Source: Opitutus sp.
GTDB lineage: Bacteria > Verrucomicrobiota > Verrucomicrobiia > Opitutales > Opitutaceae
Length of the DNA stretch: 64,000 nt
NCBI GenBank assembly: GCA_024998815.1
Contig: JACEUQ010000002.1
Location: 944,501-1,008,500, forward strand
Direction: 5' to 3'
Shown here: one piece after another, positions 54,655 to 63,801 of the stretch
Layout: each line of letters opens with the position of its first letter
Position numbering within the stretch: position 1 is the stretch's first letter
Program-made: the position numbers and the translations under genes
Notes under the pieces: model-generated
The model's database searches: none
Seen by the model: the letters and a program-made list of their open reading frames with translations, nothing else
Told to the model about the DNA's origin: nothing

Positions 54655-54757
54655 GGTCCGACACCATCGTTCATGGCCACGCTTTTTCCCATGGGCCCGA
54701 CGCCCCATTTATCTCTACGGCCTTCTCCGGGCCAACTAGTCAGAGGCCAAACTCCAG

Positions 54758-54794
54758 GAACCAAAGTGTCACCTATTAGGTGACACTTTGGTTC
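54758..54794. repeat. 37-bp palindrome, right target duplication of IS-c
   Basis: Exact copy of 52901-52937. Together they bracket IS-c copy 2. Confidence 0.92.
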
Positions 54795-55168
54795 TGGAGT
54801 GGGATTCCCTCGAAAAAACGGACACGCGCTGAGCGGTTGGTTGGTTAGTTAGGTTCGGTTGGATACGTAGTGTCACCTTATAGGTGACACTTTGGGTCTG
54901 GAGTTTGGCCGTTTAAGTAGTACCAAGAACCACACAGGTACGGCGCATCATGTATGGCGATCTGAGCTGATCACTCCGGAGCGTTTCTCAGGCTTCACAG
55001 CAGACTCCCTCGCGTCTACAAACTCATCGCAACTCATGCCGATGCTACCTTGCAGTAAGCTTCCAGCTGAGCTGGGAGGAACAACGCGTTTTAGGGCCAA
55101 ACTCCAGGTCGCGCAGACTGGAAGTCTGCGCCTGGAGTTTGGCCTCTGACTAGTCGAACGCAGATCAG

Positions 55169-55250
55169 CCGAATCCTTGAGCTCACGCTCAAGGCCACAC
55201 TCTTCGCGAACACACTCCTTGTGGCCTTGAGCGTGAGCTCAAGGATTCGG
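55169..55250. repeat. Perfect hairpin, 30-bp arms
   Basis: Arms at 55169-55198 and 55221-55250 are exact inverted repeats (CCGAATCCTTGAGCTCACGC...), with a 22-nt loop. Each arm contains smaller CCTTGAGC..GCTCAAGG palindromes. Confidence 0.9.
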
Positions 55251-55644
55251 CGCACCGCAGCCAGAAAAAACACCTCGTGCTCACGCACGAAGCCACACCG
55301 AGCCAAAGCCACCCAGGCAAAGGCACACTCCAGGCCGCACCCGCCCGAACGTAGCCTTGAGCGTGAGCTCAAGGTCTGGAGTTTGGCCGTTTAAGTAGTA
55401 CCAAGAACCACACAGGTGCGGCGCATCATGTATGGCGATCTGAGCTGATCACTCCGGAGCGTTTCTCAGGCTTCACAGCAGACTCCCTCGCGTCTACAAA
55501 CTCATCGCAACTCATGCCGATGCTACCTTGCAGTAAGCTTCCAGCTGAGCTGGGAGGAACAACGCGTTTTAGGGCCAAACTCCAGGCGCAGACTGGAAGT
55601 CTGCGCCCTGGAGTTTGGCCTCTGACTAGTCGAACGCAGATCAG

Positions 55645-55726
55645 CCGAATCCTTGAGCTCACGCTCAAGGCCACACTCTTCGCGAACACACTCCTTGTGG
55701 CCTTGAGCGTGAGCTCAAGGATTCGG
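55645..55726. repeat. Perfect hairpin, 30-bp arms, second copy
   Basis: Same hairpin as 55169-55250 in the second tandem unit; arms 55645-55674 and 55697-55726. Confidence 0.9.
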
Positions 55727-56107
55727 CGCACCGCAGCCAGAAAAAACACCTCGTGCTCACGCACGAAGCCACACCGAGCCAAAGCCACCCAGGCAAAGGC
55801 ACACTCCAGGCCGCACCCGCCCGAACGTGGCCTTGAGCGTGAGCTCAAGGTCTGGAGTTTGGCCGTTTAACTCGTGCCAAGAACCACACAGGTGCGGCGC
55901 ATCATGTATGGCGATCTGAGCTGATCACTCCGGAGAGTTTCGCAGGCTTCACAGCAGACTCCCTCGCGTCTACAAACTCATCGCAACTCATGCCGATGCT
56001 ACCTTGCAGTAAGCTTCCAGCTGAGCTGGGAGGAACAACGCGTTTTAGGGCCAAACTCCAGGCGCAGACTGGAAGTCTGCGCTACTTTTCGAACCCCACC
56101 CAATCAC

Positions 56108-56491
56108 TTAACCAATCAGCTTGGTGTAGGCGGCCGCGTCCAACAACGCGTCTGCCTCGGCCGGATTGGCTAGCTTGAGTTTGAGCATCCAGCCGCCTTG
56201 GTAGGCGTCCGAATTCACCGTCTCAGGAGCGGAATCCAGCGCCGGATTGATCGCAATGACGGTGCCGGCGACAGGGGAATAGAGGTCGGAGGCGGCTTTG
56301 ACCGACTCGACCACGCCGTAAACTTGGCCGGCGGTCAGCGTGGCGCCCACCTTGGGCAGCTGCACGTAGGTGATGTCGCCCAGGCTGTTTTGGGCGTAGT
56401 CGGTGATACCAACGGTGGCGGTGCCGTCAGCAGCCAGCTGCAACCATTCGTGGGATTTGGCGTAACGGAGATCAGCGGGAACGTTGCTCAT
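56108..56491 (-). CDS. gcvH: Glycine cleavage system H protein
   Basis: A 127-residue H protein, the lipoylated carrier of the glycine cleavage complex. The lipoyl lysine is K65 in [24 protein letters not shown] and [19 protein letters not shown] are canonical. It follows gcvT after 1-2 nt and is cotranscribed with it. gcvP is not in the window. Confidence 0.95.
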   Translation of the reverse strand: MSNVPADLRYAKSHEWLQLAADGTATVGITDYAQNSLGDITYVQLPKVGATLTAGQVYGVVESVKAASDLYSPVAGTVIAINPALDSAPETVNSDAYQGGWMLKLKLANPAEADALLDAAAYTKLIG

Positions 56492-56492
56492 G

Positions 56493-57593
56493 TTAGGATT
56501 TTTTTAATTGGACGAAGGGAGGTTTTACCAGCTGCAAGTTGATCAAAGTACCACGGATATCGACCGTGAGCGGAGCGCTGGCAGCGGCGGTGGTCACCAG
56601 GGCGGAGCCGATGGCCTCGTTGAGGATGGGCGAAAGGGTGCCGGAGAGCACCTTGCCGACCACGGCACCATCGGCACCCAGCACAGGCGTATCGGCGCGA
56701 ACGATGCGGCGATCGCCGGTTTTGAAGAACACGACTTTATTGGCGGCACCGTTGGTCTTTTCGGCCAGCAGCGCAGCGCGTCCGATAAAGTCGCAGCCCT
56801 TGTCCAGTTTCACCGTCCAGCCGAGGCCGGCGGTGAGCGGGGAAATATCCGCGGTGATCTCGTGCCCGTAGAGCGGATACCCCGCTTCAAGACGAAGGCT
56901 GTCACGTGCGCCCAAACCGGTGAACTCAAGCCCGTGGGCGGCGCCGGCCTTGACCACGGCCTCGGCTAGGGCGACAGCGTCGGCGGCGGAGTAGTAGAGC
57001 TCAAAACCATCTTCACCGGTATAGCCGGTGCGGCTGATGATGCAGGGGATTCCGGCCACGGTGCCGTCAACGAAGTGGTAGTAGCCGACATTTTGAAGCG
57101 GGGTCGCGGTGAGCGATTGCACGATGGCGGCGGCGGTCGGGCCCTGGATCGCGATGAGGGCGTAGTCGGCCGAACGGTTGGTGACGGTGACGGCAAAGGC
57201 CTTGGCCTGCTCGAGCAGCCAGGCGACGTCCTTGTCGATGTTACCGGCGTTGATGCACAGGAAGTAGTCGTCGGGACCGCGCATGTAGACGAGCAAGTCG
57301 TCGACGACGCCACCGGTCGGGTAACACATCGGCGAATACAGCACTCGGCCGGGGAACAGTTTAGTGACGTCGTTGGTGACGACGTAATTTAAAAACCGCA
57401 GGGCGTCGGGGCCCTTGACCTCGACCTCGCCCATGTGGCTGACGTCGAACAGGCCGGCGGAACGGCGTACGGCCTTGTGCTCCTCGAGGATGGAGCGGTA
57501 CTGGACTGGCATTTCCCAGCCGGCGAAGTCCACCAAGCGGGCACCGTTGGCGGCGTGAAAATCGCGGAGAGGCGTGCGTTTTAGGTCACTCAT
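56493..57593 (-). CDS. gcvT: Aminomethyltransferase (glycine cleavage T protein)
   Basis: A 366-residue T protein transferring the methylene group to tetrahydrofolate. [20 protein letters not shown] is the canonical start, followed by [25 protein letters not shown] and [14 protein letters not shown]. The start at 57593 is preferred over 57632, whose extra 13 residues do not fit the family. No glycine riboswitch is recognisable in the 78 bp upstream; a short GCCCC(N5)GGGGC hairpin is present there. Confidence 0.95.
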   Translation of the reverse strand: MSDLKRTPLRDFHAANGARLVDFAGWEMPVQYRSILEEHKAVRRSAGLFDVSHMGEVEVKGPDALRFLNYVVTNDVTKLFPGRVLYSPMCYPTGGVVDDLLVYMRGPDDYFLCINAGNIDKDVAWLLEQAKAFAVTVTNRSADYALIAIQGPTAAAIVQSLTATPLQNVGYYHFVDGTVAGIPCIISRTGYTGEDGFELYYSAADAVALAEAVVKAGAAHGLEFTGLGARDSLRLEAGYPLYGHEITADISPLTAGLGWTVKLDKGCDFIGRAALLAEKTNGAANKVVFFKTGDRRIVRADTPVLGADGAVVGKVLSGTLSPILNEAIGSALVTTAAASAPLTVDIRGTLINLQLVKPPFVQLKKS

Positions 57594-57671
57594 GAGGCGG
57601 GCAACTAGGCCCACCGCCCCGTCATGGGGCAAGTCTCTTCAACGCAGCCTGGCTACTTAAAAAACGAACCC

Positions 57672-58175
57672 TCAGTTCGCGTAGGATTTCACGATGGCGG
57701 CGACCAAAAATTTGTGGTCGGTCGAGGAAATTTCATTGGCCGAGAACAACGCATCGGCCTGCAATACGGCATAGGTCAAGGCGAGGTAGCGATCTTCCTC
57801 GGTGCCGGGGGGAAGCGCCGGACGCAGATCGACGACCAGCTCGCCGGGGGTGAGATCGGTCATCGCGCCGAGGTCATAATCGATGCCCCAGCGCAGGAAG
57901 CGCTTTGAGTACTCGTTTTCAACCGGCAGCATCACCGTGGGGGCGTTTTCAAAGCCGGGCTTGCGCAGCTCGATGTTGTAGGAGGAGGCGCGCTTCAAGG
58001 TGACGCGCAGCGGGGTTTTGCCGACTTCTTCGCCGTTAATCAGAGCCGTGGCGCCCTCCGGATTAGACCGGACCGTGACGGATTGCGTGCGCCCTTTGCT
58101 GAAAACCGCGCAACCGGAAGCGGTAATGAGAAAAGAGCCGACCAAAGCGACCTGAATAAGGGATCGAATTTTCAT
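57672..58175 (-). CDS. PEGA domain lipoprotein
   Basis: A 167-residue protein with a lipoprotein signal (VALVGSFLITASGCAVF; lipobox cysteine at about residue 22). A PEGA domain follows: VTVRSNPEGATALINGEEVG and TPLRVTLKRASSYNIELRKPG. PEGA domains occur in surface-associated proteins, often binding carbohydrate or acting as spacers. The C-terminal part is not recognised. Confidence 0.85.
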   Translation of the reverse strand: MKIRSLIQVALVGSFLITASGCAVFSKGRTQSVTVRSNPEGATALINGEEVGKTPLRVTLKRASSYNIELRKPGFENAPTVMLPVENEYSKRFLRWGIDYDLGAMTDLTPGELVVDLRPALPPGTEEDRYLALTYAVLQADALFSANEISSTDHKFLVAAIVKSYAN

Positions 58176-58272
58176 AGGGTAAGAAAGGGGGCGAAGAAGC
58201 GCACACCCTATTTTTCGTATTGAGCTGCGGTCAAGGGGAATAACCCCCGCACCGAGGTTCTTCAGCGCCGAT

Positions 58273-60095
58273 TCATAGCGGGAAGTTTACCGAGGTAAGT
58301 GCGCGGAGCGCGCGACGGTCATGATTTTCGGACATGTGGGCGATAAAGTCGGAGGTATAAAGGTGGCGTTTTTTAGTTCGTTGACCGCGCCAGTGCATGA
58401 ACAGGCTGTTGGCCCAGCGGTTGAACATGCCGTGGATGCGCACCGCGTTCGGGCGGCGTAATCGGCAGCGATCATCCTGGCGCGAGGCGTCGAGGCGGGC
58501 ATGCAAACCGGTCTCGATTCCCCAGTGCGCAATGTTGACCTCCAGCCATTGGGCGGGAGTCAACTCGGCGGCGGGGCGACTGGTGATCAGCGCCACGGTC
58601 TCGGTGGGCTTGCCGTGGCGTTTTCGGCAGATTCTCGCGGCTTGCGCCACTAGGGGGAAGCAGGCGCTTTCCGCGCTCAACTCGCGCGCCACCAGGGTGC
58701 GCGTCACGGAGTGCTTCTTTTCCTGGGTGGTACGTTGCTCGGCAGCGGGATCTTTTAACGGGTCAAAAAAGGGGCGCCCGGATCGGGCACTTGCGCTGCT
58801 ACGATTTTCTGCAGGCCGGGCTGATTGCCTTTGACGGTGAACAGGTAGTCGCCGCCATGCTCCAGTACGATCGCCCGCGCGGTGTCGGCCTGGGTATGCA
58901 GGGCATCAAGGCTCACGAGTTTATCGACCAAATCGAGTCTCTCACACAGCGCGCGGGCGGCGGGGATCTCGTTACTTTTTTCGGCGACGACCTCGCTGCC
59001 GAGATAGAACAGGCCCGGCGAGCTCACTGCGGTTACCACGTTTTGCCCGCCGCTGTGCTTGGGGACTTTGCCGTCGATGACCACGATCTCGGTGGCGGGA
59101 GGCGCGCCTCGCACCTGGCGTTGGTGGGCGAGTAAAACCTCCTCGATGCGCGCGGCCTGCACACGGGCGAACAGACGGCTGAAGGTGGGCTGGCTGGGAG
59201 CGCCGTATTTGCCGCGGCGGCGGATCACCCCGAGGGCTTGGCGTTGGACCGGGGAGAGCCGGCGGGCGAAAGCGGCCAGGTCACGTTGGCCGCGGGGGGC
59301 TCCGGCCAGATAGGCCGCCGCCGTGATCGCCAGCAGCGCGTGCAAGGGATAGGCCCCGATGTAGGCGCGGTATTCAGGCACTTGCCGGAAGGCCTCCGCC
59401 AGGCTGATTAAATCGGGGGCCTTCAGGGTACTTCGCACCGGAACTTTCGCCTCCACCGCAGCCAGCGAGGGCTTGATTTGCCCTGCCTGAAGAGCTCTCC
59501 GGGCCCGGGGCTCCAGCTCGCGCACGAACAAGCGCTTGGGCTTGGCGTGGTGCTCGTAGTAATCGCGCGACTTACGCGTGTTGCCCTTGGTCTGGCCCAA
59601 CTCGGTCCACCCGGATGCCTTGTATACACTTCCCGTAAAACGCTCGGGGTCGACGAAGGTTTCCACGACGAGCACGGGGTGCTCGTAACGCGACTGCCAG
59701 TCGGCACTGAGCCGGCCGAGCACCCGGCTCAAAACCGCCGAGCCCAAGTTGGACACCGCCGGCTTGGGCAGCAGCAGGAACCGCACGTTGTTGACCACCA
59801 GCGCCAATCGGCGTCGGCGCTGTTCGCCACTCCAGCCAATCCACGCCTCCCGGCCGCGCAGGTGCAGCGCCGCCGCCGCAAACACCAGCACCGCCACCCA
59901 GGTGCCCTGCGCATCGCTCACCGCGTACAGCAGCCGCTCGCCCACCGGTTTCACCGCGCCCAGATAGTGATGCTCCTCAAGCAGCCCCTGCGCTCGGGCG
60001 TTTAACTCGGGGCTGTCTAGCACCTGCACCTGCAAGTGGCGCAGCGAAATCACCTCCCCTTGGGGGTTCGACGGGTTCGTTTCGGCCGGCATCAT
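58273..60095 (-). CDS. ISAs1-family transposase with N-terminal DUF4338, read via probable -1 frameshift
   Basis: Two overlapping frames encode one protein of about 607 residues. The first (60095 to 58755) has a DUF4338 domain (ARAQGLLEEHHYLGAVKPVG, VVNNVRFLLLPKP, DWQSRYEHPVLVVETFVDPE) and then the ISAs1 DDE domain (VVIDGKVPKHSGG, FTVKGNQPGLQ). The second (to 58273) continues with QRTTQEKKHSVTRTLVARE and NIAHWGIETGLHARLD, which holds the last catalytic glutamate. The switch falls on TTTTTTG, with frame CCT TTT TTG, a canonical X-XXY-YYZ slippery heptamer. It may be a programmed frameshift or a simple insertion. Confidence 0.8.
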
Positions 60096-60278
60096 TCACC
60101 CAGCCAAAATGAATTCCTGGGGCTTGTCCCGCTTATTCCGCTCCTTTGTTAGTATTCAGGTGTTTAGCTGTTCAATGAATCGGCGGTGGAGGTTCTTCGA
60201 CGTTGCCGGTGGGTAACCCCCAATCGATTGGCCACAAAAACCACAAAATGACACAAAATCGAAGCCCTCGATCCATTT

Positions 60279-61016
60279 AACTAAGTGCCATTCTACCCAG
60301 ACCCGTTTCTGGCTTTTTTCGCGCACCGGAGCGAGCCCGGCATACTTTTGCAGGGCCTGCGCATTGGGGTAACGCGCCGTCACGTCGCCGAAGGCCACCA
60401 ACAAACGCGGGGCCAAGGCGGGGCCGGCCCCTGGCAACGCGGCGAACACTTCGGCGTTGGGATGAACGGCGAACACCGAGGCGATGCGCGTGTCGTACGC
60501 GGCGATGTGGCGGGCTTCCACCACGAGCAGATCGAGCAGCCGAGCCAGCGCTAAGAGCGATGGCTCGATCACCGCCCGTTCCTCGCTCAAGGCTCGGGCG
60601 CGGCCAAGCAGAGCCAGCCGCTCGTCGATACGCTGCTCTGAGCGCACGTTGTGCTTGGTGTAAAACGCACGCAGCCGGTTTGCCCCGGCCTTTTGGACGG
60701 CGGCGAGTTCGGGGAAGCGCCGCAGGAAGGCGATAGCGAGCGGGGCGGCCAGATCCTCGCCGGCGAGCGTGAGCGCCTGCGGGTAATAGTGTTTGAGCAC
60801 CCCGGAGAGCTGGTTGACCAACCGGGTGCGTGCATCCACCGCGCCCCGCCGGTCGGCGACCAAGGCTGCCAGCTCGCGAAGCTCCGCGGAGTCCAACCCC
60901 AATGCGCAGAGTTCATCGCGGTGCTAACGCAACAGTTTGAGGATCACCAGGGCGTCGGGAATGTCGTCGTTGGCTCCCGACGGGATGAACGCTTGGCGGA
61001 ACCGGCCGCTGGTGGC
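60279..61016 (-). pseudogene. IS110-family transposase remnant
   Basis: Keeps the middle of an IS110 (DEDD) transposase: FRQAFIPSGANDDIPDALVI, RTRLVNQLSGVLKHYYPQAL and ALPGAGPALAPRLLVAFGD (Transposase_20). The N-terminal catalytic part is missing, an in-frame stop lies at 60924-60926, and the C-terminus is replaced by CACAAAA-type repeats near 60280. Non-functional. Confidence 0.8.
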
Positions 61017-61103
61017 CGAAGTGCTGGCGACACGCGCTTCTGGGCCGCCCTGGCGGGTGCCGCAGGCTTGACGAATGCCCGCAATGCCGAAACCCCTTTG
61101 ATC

Positions 61104-61349
61104 ATGAGCGCACCGGCACCAGATCCTAGTTTCCTCCAATATAAACAGGCCGAGAAAAAGGCCCTTGAAATCGTGGCTGCAATGAAGCTGGCCAGCGCCA
61201 ACAAGGTGGACATCGAACTGGCCTTGCTGGTCGCCATCTTCGAGTTGCACAAGGAAACCGTGCCGGCCGCCACCATTGCTTCGGTTATCCAAGGTCACCT
61301 CAAACAACTGGTTCCGCATTACGCCCCCAAGGCCCCGGCCAGCCCATGA
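61104..61349 (+). CDS. Hypothetical protein, 81 residues
   Basis: MSAPAPDPSFLQYKQAEKKA begins a small, mainly helical protein without a recognised family. Its stop overlaps the next gene's start (ATGA), so the two are cotranscribed and probably act together. No signal peptide or membrane segment. Confidence 0.6.
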   Translation: MSAPAPDPSFLQYKQAEKKALEIVAAMKLASANKVDIELALLVAIFELHKETVPAATIASVIQGHLKQLVPHYAPKAPASP

Positions 61350-62026
61350 CCCCGAAGAACGGTGCCCCCGCACAGGCGTCGGCCCAGCGGGAGGTCCATT
61401 GCGCCGAGGCGATCGGCTGGATGCGCGAGCGAGGCCGGATCGAGGGCGCCTGCGCGGTCACATCGCTGCCCGACGTCTCCGAGGTAAACCTGTCGTTGCC
61501 CGCTTGGCGCGCCTGGTTTCTGGGTGCGGTCGGACTGGTCGTGGATGCGGTGCCCGAAACGAGTGCCGCGCTGTTTTTCCAGTCCGATATCAAACGCGAT
61601 GGCGTGTGGGTGGACAAGGGTTCGATGGTGATCCGCGCCGCCGAGGATGCGGGAGCGCATATCCTGTTTCACAAAATCGTCTGCCGTCGTCCGCCGGGAA
61701 TGCTCACCTATGGCCGACCTGGTTATACCCACCTGATCGCGGTGTCGCGAGCGATGAAGTGCCCCGATGTGTTGCCACTCCCTGACATTATCACCGACGC
61801 CGGCCGGCTGCCCTGGGTTCGTGCAATGGGGGTGCGGGCGGCCGGGCAAGCGGTGCGTTTCGCCCGCGACCAGGTGGGTGCGCAAACGATTTTCGATCCC
61901 TTCTGCGGAGTCGGCACGGTGCTGGCGGTGGCCAACGCCCTCGGGCTGAACGCGCTGGGCGTGGAGCTGTCGCGCAAGCGCTGCGAACAGGCGCGCGCTT
62001 TAGCGATCAAACCGGACGAGCTCTGA
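61346..62026 (+). CDS. SAM-dependent methyltransferase
   Basis: A 226-residue class I methyltransferase. The SAM-binding motif is IFDPFCGVGTVLAVANALGL, near residues 182-201, followed by LGVELSRKRCEQA (acidic residue for the ribose). CAVTSLPDVSEVN near the N-terminus resembles a catalytic (S/N)PPx-type motif, placed before the SAM site as in permuted DNA or RNA methyltransferases. Substrate unknown; nucleic acid is likely. Confidence 0.75.
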   Translation: MTPKNGAPAQASAQREVHCAEAIGWMRERGRIEGACAVTSLPDVSEVNLSLPAWRAWFLGAVGLVVDAVPETSAALFFQSDIKRDGVWVDKGSMVIRAAEDAGAHILFHKIVCRRPPGMLTYGRPGYTHLIAVSRAMKCPDVLPLPDIITDAGRLPWVRAMGVRAAGQAVRFARDQVGAQTIFDPFCGVGTVLAVANALGLNALGVELSRKRCEQARALAIKPDEL

Positions 62027-62106
62027 GCCACGCGCACCCCGCCCAATCGCGCAGGCGCTAAGCCTGAGTCAGCCGCACGAAATTGCTGCCGTCGGCGTGG
62101 CACGCC

Positions 62107-62808
62107 CTACTCGTTAAATTCGTCAAACGTGCGCTTGATCGCCGGGGCGCCCGCGACGGACTGGCCACTGGCGCTGGTGCGCTCCCGCAGTTCCTCTTCG
62201 CGCTGTTCGAGTTCGGTCTCCTTCTCCTGCTGATCCTGCACTTTTTCAAACAGCCGCGCCTCGCTCTCCTCGATAAATTTTTCCCGCTCCCGCAGAGCCT
62301 CGCGAGCCTCCTTGAGCAACTCCTCCTGCCGGTCCAATTCGGCCTTCAGGGCCGTTTGTGCCGCCTTCTCCTCCTCCGACAACCGGCCGCCGGTCGGAGC
62401 CACTTTTCGGGATGCCCGCATCAGGGCTTCGTGATGTTGCAAGAGCACCTCGGCCTCCGCCAAATCCCGCTCACGTTCCGCGATTTCCGCCTCGCGCTCG
62501 TTCAGCACCTGCTCCCGCTCGTTCAACACCTGCTCTATGGCCTGCAACGCAAGCGCCACCTCACGCTCTGGCCCCGCCTCGCGCCGGTTCGACAGCGTCA
62601 CATCTCCCTCGGCATCCCCCGGTTTGTACTGCGGCTGCGCCCCCGACTGCTGTCCCGCGGCCTCCGAGACCTTAATGGCCGGAGCGCCGCGCTGGGTTCG
62701 CGTCTGCGGCCCACGCCGGGGCAAAGCCAGCGCGGGCCCCTTGGGCCCAAAAATCGGACTGCCAACCGGGCGCACGAAGGACGGACTCGACATGGGTTTT
62801 TCGATCAT
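62107..62808 (-). CDS. Coiled-coil protein
   Basis: A 233-residue protein. The first 75 residues are low-complexity and proline-rich; residues about 80-215 form a long coiled coil (QVLNEREQVLNEREAEIAER, EEELRERTSASG). No family recognised. It is the third gene of a tight operon after a ParA-like gene and an unknown gene (3-nt spacing), suggesting an assembly or positioning function. Confidence 0.7.
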   Translation of the reverse strand: MIEKPMSSPSFVRPVGSPIFGPKGPALALPRRGPQTRTQRGAPAIKVSEAAGQQSGAQPQYKPGDAEGDVTLSNRREAGPEREVALALQAIEQVLNEREQVLNEREAEIAERERDLAEAEVLLQHHEALMRASRKVAPTGGRLSEEEKAAQTALKAELDRQEELLKEAREALREREKFIEESEARLFEKVQDQQEKETELEQREEELRERTSASGQSVAGAPAIKRTFDEFNE

Positions 62809-62811
62809 AAC

Positions 62812-63801
62812 TCAGGACCTCCACCAAGTTAAAAGGCGTTTCCAGAAACCCGCCGCCGCGACGCTGGCCTGCGGGGCGATCAGGTCGGCCACCACCGCCT
62901 CTACCATCGGGTCGCCGAGCACCGCAACGAGGCGGCGAGGCAGGACTCCGGCGTAAAGCTCGCGCTGCAACCCGGCGTAGTCTTCCGCGCAAAACCCGCG
63001 CAGCGCCCCGCCGTGCAACAGGAGCGACTCGCGGGCTTGGCCAAGGCGATCCGCAGTGACCGTGCGGGCCAGTGCGGTTTCGGCAGCGGTCTGCGGATAG
63101 CGCACCCGCAACAGAAGCGCCGCTTGAATCGCCGCCGGTTGCGCACGCACTGCTTGCGCCAAGCCTTCGAGGTAATGCACCCCCGTTGCCCCGCGCCGAA
63201 ACGGCAGGTAGCGGGCGATTTCGGCCTCGTCGATGTTCGACAGTGCGTTGAGTAACGCGCGAAAATCCCCGCCCACAATCACCGCCCCGGCCATGCGCTG
63301 CGCAGCCAGCGCCAGTTCGCCCACCGTCTTGATGCGCTCCAACTCGCAGAACATCTGGGTGTCGGCCGAAAGCGCGGTGAGACCCACCGGAAAGCCGGCA
63401 TCGATCTTCAGTTTTGCCAGATTTTTGACCACGGGATTTTCTTCCGCTGTAAGGGTTGCCGACGGCGCCAGCATGTCGCCAAACGGGGTATCAAACGCGA
63501 GGGTTTCCTCCAGAATCGACAACAGCAGATCGGCCACGCTGGGGGGTTGACCACGCAGCGCCAGCGACTCGCGCAGTTCGATCCAGGACAAGTCGAGGTA
63601 GGCGGAGGGCAGCTCGCGCGCGCCGGTCAACGGCCAGCCCGGGCCCTCCAGGTTTTGCGCCAGGCTGTTCAACGAGGTATCGGCCAAAATCGACGAGCAA
63701 AACGCGCTGCGGATTTCGTCCCACTGCTGGGCGGTGTAGCGGGGGGCTTTAACCGGCGCGGCGGGCTGAGGCGGAACCGAGGAGGCATCGAGGGTGTTCA
63801 T
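62812..63801 (-). CDS. Hypothetical protein, 329 residues
   Basis: An all-alpha, alanine- and leucine-rich cytoplasmic protein of unknown family, starting MNTLDASSVPPQPAAPVKAP and ending FWKRLLTWWRS, an amphipathic tail with aromatics that might touch the membrane. It overlaps the upstream ParA-like gene by 4 nt (ATGA). Confidence 0.65.
   Translation of the reverse strand: MNTLDASSVPPQPAAPVKAPRYTAQQWDEIRSAFCSSILADTSLNSLAQNLEGPGWPLTGARELPSAYLDLSWIELRESLALRGQPPSVADLLLSILEETLAFDTPFGDMLAPSATLTAEENPVVKNLAKLKIDAGFPVGLTALSADTQMFCELERIKTVGELALAAQRMAGAVIVGGDFRALLNALSNIDEAEIARYLPFRRGATGVHYLEGLAQAVRAQPAAIQAALLLRVRYPQTAAETALARTVTADRLGQARESLLLHGGALRGFCAEDYAGLQRELYAGVLPRRLVAVLGDPMVEAVVADLIAPQASVAAAGFWKRLLTWWRS

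Larger units (their letters stand above)
52938..54757 (-). mobile_element. Insertion sequence IS-c, copy 2
   Basis: A 1,820-bp copy with ends CTGGAGTTTGGCC / GGCCAAACTCCAG, same content as 34386-36205. Flanked by a perfect 37-bp duplication that is a palindrome. The variable duplication size (17 vs 37 bp) is unusual for IS elements, which mostly make a fixed size. Confidence 0.93.
54898..56061. mobile_element. Cluster of IS-c-related miniature elements
   Basis: A 478-bp unit is repeated nearly exactly (54898-55375, 55376-55851) and followed by a partial third. Each begins with a 210-bp element (54898-55107, 55376-55585, 55852-56061) bounded by CTGGAGTTTGGCC and GGCCAAACTCCAG, the IS-c ends. 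Its interior translates on the + strand to ELITPERFSGFTADSLASTN, similar to the C-terminus of the IS-c transposase (DQIAPESFSDFTSTDPPSTN), so it derives from a diverged relative by internal deletion. The rest of each unit starts with CTGGAGTTTGGCCTCTGACT, the other IS-c end, and contains a long hairpin. No gene in this stretch. Confidence 0.8.

Noticed and set aside
55091-55848. Minus-strand proteins in the miniature-element cluster
   Set aside because: They read across hairpins and repeat borders, are duplicated with the tandem unit, and show no family pattern.
57594-57671. Glycine riboswitch before gcvT
   Set aside because: Only 78 bp are available between genes and no aptamer-like structure is visible, just a short hairpin.
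58755-60095. Druantia defence system (DUF4338/DruA)
   Set aside because: The DUF4338 domain is fused to an ISAs1 transposase and no druB-druE-like genes are next to it.
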